Part shown: in pieces, positions 6,733 through 10,033 of the stretch
Position numbering within the stretch: position 1 is the stretch's first letter
Layout of the letters: the number at the start of each line of letters is the position of its first letter
Origin: Hyphomicrobiaceae bacterium
GTDB lineage: Bacteria; Pseudomonadota; Alphaproteobacteria; Rhizobiales; HXMU1428-3
Length of the DNA: 10,033 nt
Assembly (NCBI GenBank): GCA_028285025.1
Contig: JANQQH010000105.1
Coordinates: 1 to 10,033 of the forward strand
Direction: 5' to 3'
Translations under genes and position numbers: made by a program
The notes under the pieces: generated by a model
The model's database searches: none
Seen by the model: only the letters and a program-made list of their open reading frames with translations
What the model was told of the DNA's origin: nothing

Positions 6733-7088
6733 TAATCATAAATATAAATAGGGTGGCCAGCAGAATCTTATTATCTAGGAAAATTTGGCATAAATCATGA
6801 GAAAATTATGATAAAATGATGAAAAAGTCGTAATTTTATGAGATTTTTTTGTAATATTTGGGGTGGACCAACAATTTATTTTGTGATTGCTTCGTCATAC
6901 TTATTTGCAAATGAGTGTTTAATAAAATTTACCTCTACAGTACAATTCGTTGTGATTGACACTATAAAATGTTCTTGCCCCTTTTTTGACTCACACTTTT
7001 TACGCTCCTTGTTACATTTAACTATTGAATTGATTTTTTTAAACTTCTGTTTGCAGTTTAGTGATAAGCGTATTATGCGTGGTAAAGC
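6733..7088. other. AT-rich spacer between pqqA regulatory region and the broken pqqA copy
   Basis: About 355 bp very rich in A and T. It holds a three-unit 11-bp repeat (6797-6829). A plus-strand frame at 6838-7092 lacks a ribosome site and shows no family features. On the minus strand the frame that continues past the TAG of the broken pqqA stays open for 70 codons to TAA 6878-6876, but has no start codon with a ribosome site and no recognisable content. I see no believable gene; it may be remains of the duplication or an extended promoter region. Confidence 0.45.
6797..6829. repeat. Three 11-bp units beginning ATGA, helically phased
   Basis: ATGAGAAAATT, ATGATAAAATG and ATGAAAAAGTC follow one another without gap at 6797, 6808 and 6819. 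The 11-bp period is close to one DNA turn and places an A-tract on the same face each time, which would bend the DNA. They lie about 125-157 bp upstream of the proposed pqqA start site. The units are imperfect and short, so chance in AT-rich DNA is possible. Confidence 0.35.
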
Positions 7089-7151
7089 CTAGCTGGTTAT
7101 TTTTGTGTTTGTTTCAGTTCTTGAACCTTCAGCTGTGTTCCAATTTTTCAT
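7089..7151 (-). pseudogene. Decayed second copy of pqqA, stop at the reactive tyrosine
   Basis: The frame MKNWNTAEGSRTETNTKITS followed by TAG aligns without gaps to the first 21 codons of pqqA, about 50 of 63 bases identical by hand count. The two residues that PqqE joins are both lost: Glu17 is Lys (GAA to AAA) and Tyr21 is a stop (TAT to TAG). The tail after residue 21 is not conserved. Upstream, TTAGCGTTTC (7175-7184, plus sense) matches TTAGAGTTTC before pqqA (6643-6652), so the duplication includes the leader. The ribosome site has decayed from AAGGAG to something like TAGGGA and lies farther from the ATG. It cannot give PQQ. If translated it would make a 20-residue peptide that might still be bound by PqqD, but that is speculation. 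Confidence 0.85.
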
Positions 7152-7366
7152 AGTTTTTTGCCAATCCCTAAAATTTAGCGTTTCACTTAAGTGGAACAAA
7201 AAAGTTTCTATAGGGCATCCAGCGACCTTAGGGAGCAATTTAGCTATAGAGTTATAAATTTTGCGATTAAAAAGGTCGTTTTTTATACTTTAACAGGCGC
7301 TTTGGCGTATCAGATATTTGTTGAGATGAGTTTTTGGCGGGAAATGGCGCTAGCAGCTACAAGGCC
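7152..7366 (-). other. Spacer between the MoaD-like gene and the broken pqqA copy
   Basis: No gene is supported. A plus-strand frame beginning GTG 7191 runs into the antisense of the MoaD-like gene and has no ribosome site. GTTTCACTTAAGTGGAAC (7180-7197) is an 18-bp palindrome with one mismatched pair, about 28 bases before the broken pqqA ATG, and may be a former operator. No terminator was found after the MoaD-like gene, so its transcript may continue across the broken copy. Confidence 0.4.
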
Positions 7367-7618
7367 TTATCCGCCTGCAACAGGGGGCCAGATTGCTAAG
7401 GTATCTCCATCATTTAATATTTTTGCTTCAGCGGCCAGTAACGGTGTATAGTTGCCGTTAATGAGTATTAGGTGGCAGTTTTCTTTGGGCACCTGATATT
7501 GATTTAGAATATCCATTACCGATGTGCCTTCAGCGACTTTTAAATGAATTTCATTCTTTTTGGCAGTTTCTGGTAAGCAGTGACTTAGTGTTGCATATAA
7601 TTTTAAAGTGATATCCAT
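7367..7618 (-). CDS. MoaD/ThiS-like sulfur-carrier protein
   Basis: This 83-residue protein has the ubiquitin-like beta-grasp pattern of the MoaD/ThiS family: MDITLKLYATL start, a mid VAEGTSVMDILNQY helix, LILINGNYTPL, then the acidic LNDGDTLAIWPPVAGG end. The terminal Gly-Gly is the key feature: in known members it is adenylated and converted to a thiocarboxylate that donates sulfur, in molybdopterin synthase or thiamine thiazole synthesis. There is no activating E1-like enzyme (MoeB, ThiF) and no MoaE or ThiG in the window. It is probably a stand-alone carrier, with the GDTLAIWPPVAGG end resembling MoaD more than ThiS. GGAG about 11 bases before the ATG is a weak ribosome site. It lies on the pqq strand just downstream of the acidic barrel gene's terminator. 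Confidence 0.82.
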   Translation of the reverse strand: MDITLKLYATLSHCLPETAKKNEIHLKVAEGTSVMDILNQYQVPKENCHLILINGNYTPLLAAEAKILNDGDTLAIWPPVAGG

Positions 7619-7690
7619 GGACGATCATGCTCCATCAAGACATATCTAATTTGGTCATTCTAATCTGGCGATGCATAGAACTCAATGCCT

Positions 7691-7703
7691 CAATTGGTTA
7701 CAT
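7691..7703 (+). repeat. Copy of a 13-base element also found at the pqqA operator
   Basis: CAATTGGTTACAT here is identical to the minus-strand reading of 6719-6707, which covers half of the 18-bp palindrome before pqqA. It lies 73-85 bp before the MoaD-like ATG, close to the distance of the palindrome from pqqA. Only one half-site is present here, and the orientation relative to the downstream gene is reversed. A 13-base match can arise by chance in a window of this size. Confidence 0.3.
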
Positions 7704-7733
7704 AAAAATAGCAAGCCTGTTTTTGGCTTGCTA
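7704..7733 (-). terminator. Intrinsic terminator of the acidic barrel gene
   Basis: TAGCAAGCC (7709-7717) pairs perfectly with GGCTTGCTA (7725-7733) around a 7-base loop. On the minus strand a run of five T residues (complement of 7704-7708) follows after the stem. It lies about 40 bp past the barrel-protein stop and separates it from the MoaD-like gene. Confidence 0.78.
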
Positions 7734-7774
7734 GTTTAAGTTTTTGAACAAGAATTTGCTTTTGTGTTTTTAAC

Positions 7775-8590
7775 TTAGAACTCTAATCCTAAGTTCCATT
7801 TGAAGGTAATATCAGCTGTTTCATCAGTTGTGCCGAATAAAACACCTAATTGAGCTTCAAACTCCATGCCTTCCTCTTCGTCATCATCATCACCATCATC
7901 ATCTTTTACTGAATGACGCTCATGGCGATTGCCTAATTCGCGTTCATAGTAGATGACAGGCCCAACCATGTGTGTGTCTTCATCATCGCCTTCATCGGGA
8001 CTGATGCTTTGGCCATAACCTTCAACACCCAGACCGAAGCTTTCGTTTAATTGATAGCTGATGCGGTAGGCATATTCGATGCCATCAAATTTATTTTCGG
8101 CTTCTTCAGAGTCGATATCTGTGACATAGAAAAGGTTGCCACGAATTAGCCAGTTGTTAAAGTGCTGTTCTGCAATAGCACCGATGGCGAAGGTGGATAC
8201 ATCTTCTTCATCAGGTTCTTCATCGGGAGCAAATTCTTTAGAAAGGCGGGTGAAAAGAGCAAGCCCCGTTCCCCCTTGTTCAGGGTCAACAATTTCGATG
8301 GTGGCTGCGATTTCAACTTCAGAAAAATCAAAATCTCTCTCGCCTTCTTCTTCTTCAAAGCCAACGCCCAGGGCCAGTTTTAGCCAATCATTGATGCCTA
8401 ATTCAGCCTCTATTTCATGCTCATGTTCATAAACGCCTTCACTGTTTTCATCAGTATAAGATCCTTCATAAACGAGTTCAGCATCACCCTTTTCAACACC
8501 AGCTTCTTCAACTTCCAAAGCTTTGGCTGGAAAACTCCAAAGAAGCATGGCTATAAGTGCGGCTGTTAATTTACATGCTTTACTTAACAT
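7775..8590 (-). CDS. Acidic outer-membrane beta-barrel protein, unknown function
   Basis: I start this 271-residue protein at ATG 8590, which has GGGGA seven bases upstream and gives a clean signal peptide: KACK, a hydrophobic core (9-20) and FPAKA (20-24), with probable cleavage before LEVEEAG. An earlier in-frame ATG at 8638 would put 16 residues before the signal and is less likely. The body alternates polar and hydrophobic residues as in membrane strands and ends FKWNLGLEF, with the C-terminal Phe recognised by the outer-membrane assembly machinery. The protein is strikingly acidic, with clusters at EEEEGERDFD (79-88), APDEEPDEED (121-130), PDEGDDEDT (198-206) and DDDGDDDDEEEG (230-241), probably surface loops. 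Such loops could bind divalent or lanthanide ions; this is inference. I do not recognise a named family. It is a single-gene unit bounded by terminators. Confidence 0.8.
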   Translation of the reverse strand: MLSKACKLTAALIAMLLWSFPAKALEVEEAGVEKGDAELVYEGSYTDENSEGVYEHEHEIEAELGINDWLKLALGVGFEEEEGERDFDFSEVEIAATIEIVDPEQGGTGLALFTRLSKEFAPDEEPDEEDVSTFAIGAIAEQHFNNWLIRGNLFYVTDIDSEEAENKFDGIEYAYRISYQLNESFGLGVEGYGQSISPDEGDDEDTHMVGPVIYYERELGNRHERHSVKDDDGDDDDEEEGMEFEAQLGVLFGTTDETADITFKWNLGLEF

Positions 8591-8638
8591 AAATAGTCCC
8601 CAAAAAATAATTTGTTCGAAATATTGTTGTTTTGGCAT

Positions 8639-8913
8639 CTGTTAAGCTGCTTTTGCTCGTTGAGCTTAAAGTGATGCTAACTCCCCAGTTAATATTGAAT
8701 GAGGTTCAACAATCTTTTTTCATTTAATTAAAAAAAGGCAACTTTGAAAACACCAAAAAGTTTATTTGGTTTATTTTGCCAACTCGATTGAGGATGGGTG
8801 ATATATTGTCAACAGTATATGATAGAATTATTATAGAACTATGATAAAGGCATCGGGTGATACCGTTTCAATATGCTATATCCATAACGGATTGATAGTT
8901 TTTAACTTTCAAG
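8639..8913. other. Spacer between the oxidoreductase terminator and the acidic barrel gene
   Basis: Together with the terminator the gene-free stretch before the oxidoreductase is about 430 bp. It must hold the barrel gene's promoter, but I found no standard -35/-10 pair on the minus strand. TTAAGCT (8642-8648) and AGCTTAA (8663-8669) form a 7-bp hairpin with a 14-base loop in the likely leader of that gene. Between 8801 and 8834 is a good plus-strand promoter, described separately with the small RNA it may drive. Confidence 0.45.
8806..8834 (+). promoter_or_regulatory. Plus-strand promoter with near-palindromic operator
   Basis: TTGTCA (8806-8811), a 17-bp spacer and TATTAT (8829-8834) make the best sigma-70-like promoter in the window. 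There is no protein gene downstream on this strand. The sequence 8801-8820 (ATATATTGTCAACAGTATAT) is an inverted repeat with a single mismatched pair near the centre and covers the -35, so it may be an operator. Confidence 0.5.
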
Positions 8914-8960
8914 AAAACGCCTCTAAAAACCTGTGAAATTGGGTTTTAGAGGCGTTTTAG
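8841..8960 (+). ncRNA. Candidate small RNA ending at the long hairpin
   Basis: Transcription from the promoter at 8806-8834 would begin near 8841 and meet a 15-bp perfect hairpin at 8914-8958, giving an RNA of about 120 bases. Two short hairpins are possible inside it: CGG-GTGATA-CCG and ATCC-ATAAC-GGAT. No ribosome site with a sensible frame was found. The U-run on this strand is only four bases, so termination in this direction may be leaky. The call rests on promoter plus terminator geometry alone. Confidence 0.35.
8914..8958 (-). terminator. Long bidirectional-type hairpin, terminator of the oxidoreductase gene
   Basis: Fifteen bases (8914-8928) are perfectly complementary to 8944-8958, with core ACGCCTCT/AGAGGCGT flanked by A and T runs. 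On the minus strand the stem ends in TTTTCTT, a good U-rich tail, about 60 bp past the oxidoreductase stop. On the plus strand the tail is TTTTAG. It can therefore serve the minus-strand gene and, less strongly, a plus-strand RNA. Confidence 0.82.
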
Positions 8961-9018
8961 ACGATTACCAATTATTGTTGGTCGTGCCTGGGACGATTTT
9001 TTTACATGGTGTAGGCTA

Positions 9019-10033
9019 TCAAACAACCCCTTGTGCCACAGCAACATAAGCTTCTGGCAAACGTTCTGGGGCTTTCATGAGTTTGTCTTTCCATTCTCCA
9101 AGATCCAGTTTGGTTTGAATGAGGCCGCGAAGAATGCCGACATGTTCCGTTAGGCCAACTGCTTGGCCCCCAACGAGAGTGTTGCCATCAAATTCAAGGC
9201 GTAAATAGCGGTTGTTTTCTTTGTCTACCATACGAGCGCTATCACCACCTTCAACACCCATCCAAAGACCGAAGGAGGCGGTGATAAGCCCCATTGATTC
9301 CAGAACGTTCATATTCAGGCTGCCTTCATGGGGGGTGGCTTTGCCTGCCATGTTTTGGGCGGCAATGCGCCCATGCTCAACTGCTACCGGCTGAATTGCT
9401 AGCATTTCGGCCTTTTGGGTGGAAAAGTCTGTGGCTTGGCAAACATCACCTGCGGCATAAACATCGGGCACGCTGGTGCGCATGTATTGGTCAACCAAAA
9501 TGCCGTGTTCTATTTGCACACCGGAAGAGGCTAAAAAACCAATGTTGGGCTGTACGCCGGCGGCCACCACTAAGAGCTTCGCATCTAGCGTTTCGCCCCC
9601 TTTGGTGTGAACGCTCAAACCTACTGGTCCGTCTGTCACTTCAGAGATCATGGTGCTGGTGAGCACGCGCACGCCTTTGCTTTCGCACCATTCTTGCAGC
9701 ATGATACCAGCTGTCTCATCGAGCATGCGGGGGACCATGCGGTCACCCATTTCAACTACAGTTAGGTTCACCCCTTTCAAGGCTAAAGATTCTAAAATGA
9801 TGGAGCCTATAAAGCCTGCACCCATGAGGACCACCGGTTCTCCTTCTTTTGCTAGGCGGGTGATATGGCGGGCGTCTTCTAATGTCCAACAATTATGGAC
9901 AGCGTCTTTATCAAGACCTGCTATTGGAGGGGCAATTGGACTGGCGCCGGTTGCAATTAAGAGTTTATCAAAAGCAACTTCAGAGCCGTCTTCTAATTTG
10001 AGGCGTTTGGATTTCCCGTGCAGGCTGGTGGCT
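9019..10033 (-). CDS. NAD(P)/FAD-dependent oxidoreductase, C-terminal 337 residues
   Basis: The frame is open from the window edge to TGA 9021-9019; the true start and the FAD-binding N-terminus (probably 60-100 residues) are outside. Visible motifs, numbered in the fragment: LLIATGASP (24-32), typical of the end of the first FAD segment; VVLMGAGFIGS (67-77), the second Rossmann fold for NAD(P)H, followed by VVEMGDR (92-98); LLVVAAGVQPN (153-163); VYAAGDVCQ (191-199), the second FAD contact. This order defines the pyridine-nucleotide-disulfide reductase-like family that includes rubredoxin/ferredoxin reductases and the NirB N-terminus. No redox-active CxxxxC pair is visible in the part present. 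A C-terminal domain of about 100 residues follows. The electron acceptor cannot be told from the sequence. It is followed by a strong terminator and is not cotranscribed with the barrel gene. Confidence 0.88.
   Translation of the reverse strand, partial: ATSLHGKSKRLKLEDGSEVAFDKLLIATGASPIAPPIAGLDKDAVHNCWTLEDARHITRLAKEGEPVVLMGAGFIGSIILESLALKGVNLTVVEMGDRMVPRMLDETAGIMLQEWCESKGVRVLTSTMISEVTDGPVGLSVHTKGGETLDAKLLVVAAGVQPNIGFLASSGVQIEHGILVDQYMRTSVPDVYAAGDVCQATDFSTQKAEMLAIQPVAVEHGRIAAQNMAGKATPHEGSLNMNVLESMGLITASFGLWMGVEGGDSARMVDKENNRYLRLEFDGNTLVGGQAVGLTEHVGILRGLIQTKLDLGEWKDKLMKAPERLPEAYVAVAQGVV

Noticed and set aside
6838..7092. Plus-strand open frame of 84 codons in the pqqA upstream region
   Set aside because: No ribosome site, AT-rich composition, no family resemblance, and its end overlaps the broken pqqA copy in antisense.
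6876..7151. Reading through the TAG of the broken pqqA gives 70 further open codons to TAA 6878-6876, suggesting an amber-containing longer protein
   Set aside because: The continuation resembles neither PqqA nor a known domain and has no start of its own. An open stretch of that length can occur by chance, and recoding would need separate evidence.
7191..7451. Plus-strand GTG frame of 86 codons
   Set aside because: No ribosome site, and its second half is antisense to the convincing MoaD-like gene.
8591..8638. Earlier start of the acidic barrel protein at 8638
   Set aside because: It puts 16 polar and aromatic residues before a standard signal peptide, whereas ATG 8590 has a proper ribosome site.

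Overview
The window looks like chromosomal DNA of a Gram-negative proteobacterium, most likely an alphaproteobacterium of moderate to low GC. The evidence is a complete pqqABCDE cluster, a Tat-exported PhoX-type phosphatase, an outer-membrane beta-barrel ending in Phe, and Shine-Dalgarno sites of the AAGGAG kind. The assignment is by eye and no genus is claimed. Almost everything is on the minus strand; only the alanine racemase, and a possible small RNA, read on the plus strand. No insertion sequence, tRNA, rRNA or CRISPR array was seen.

Layout: 1-828 (minus) is the N-terminal 276 codons of a PhoX-family alkaline phosphatase with a good candidate PhoB box at 881-898. At 1099-1686 (minus) is an exported, extremely Lys/Arg-rich protein of unknown function. 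At 1949-3073 (plus) is alanine racemase (alr), convergent with the pqq cluster. From 6624 down to 3120 (minus) run pqqA, pqqB, pqqC, pqqD and pqqE. B/C and D/E overlap by ATGA, and a hairpin-plus-T8 intrinsic terminator lies between pqqA and pqqB. At 7089-7151 (minus), about 465 bp upstream of pqqA, is a decayed second copy of pqqA in which the reactive Glu codon has become Lys and the reactive Tyr codon has become a TAG stop. Further upstream on the same strand are a lone MoaD/ThiS-like sulfur-carrier protein (7367-7618), a very acidic outer-membrane barrel protein (7775-8590) with its own terminator, and the C-terminal 337 residues of a two-dinucleotide-domain NAD(P)/FAD oxidoreductase (9019-10033) followed by a long perfect hairpin.

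How the genes fit together: PqqA is the peptide substrate. PqqD presents it to the radical-SAM enzyme PqqE, which joins its Glu and Tyr side chains. PqqB and PqqC carry out later oxidation and ring-closure steps to give PQQ, the cofactor of periplasmic quinoprotein dehydrogenases. The terminator after pqqA would let the short substrate mRNA be made in excess over the enzyme mRNA. No PqqF/PqqG protease and no PQQ-dependent dehydrogenase is present here, so those must be encoded elsewhere. The PhoX gene, the cationic protein and alr look like independent units.

The observations most worth a second look are the broken pqqA duplicate, two back-to-back palindromes over the pqqA promoter region, the internal pqq terminator, the candidate small RNA at about 8841-8960, and two proteins of opposite extreme charge (cationic exported protein, acidic outer-membrane barrel) that I cannot assign to a described function.
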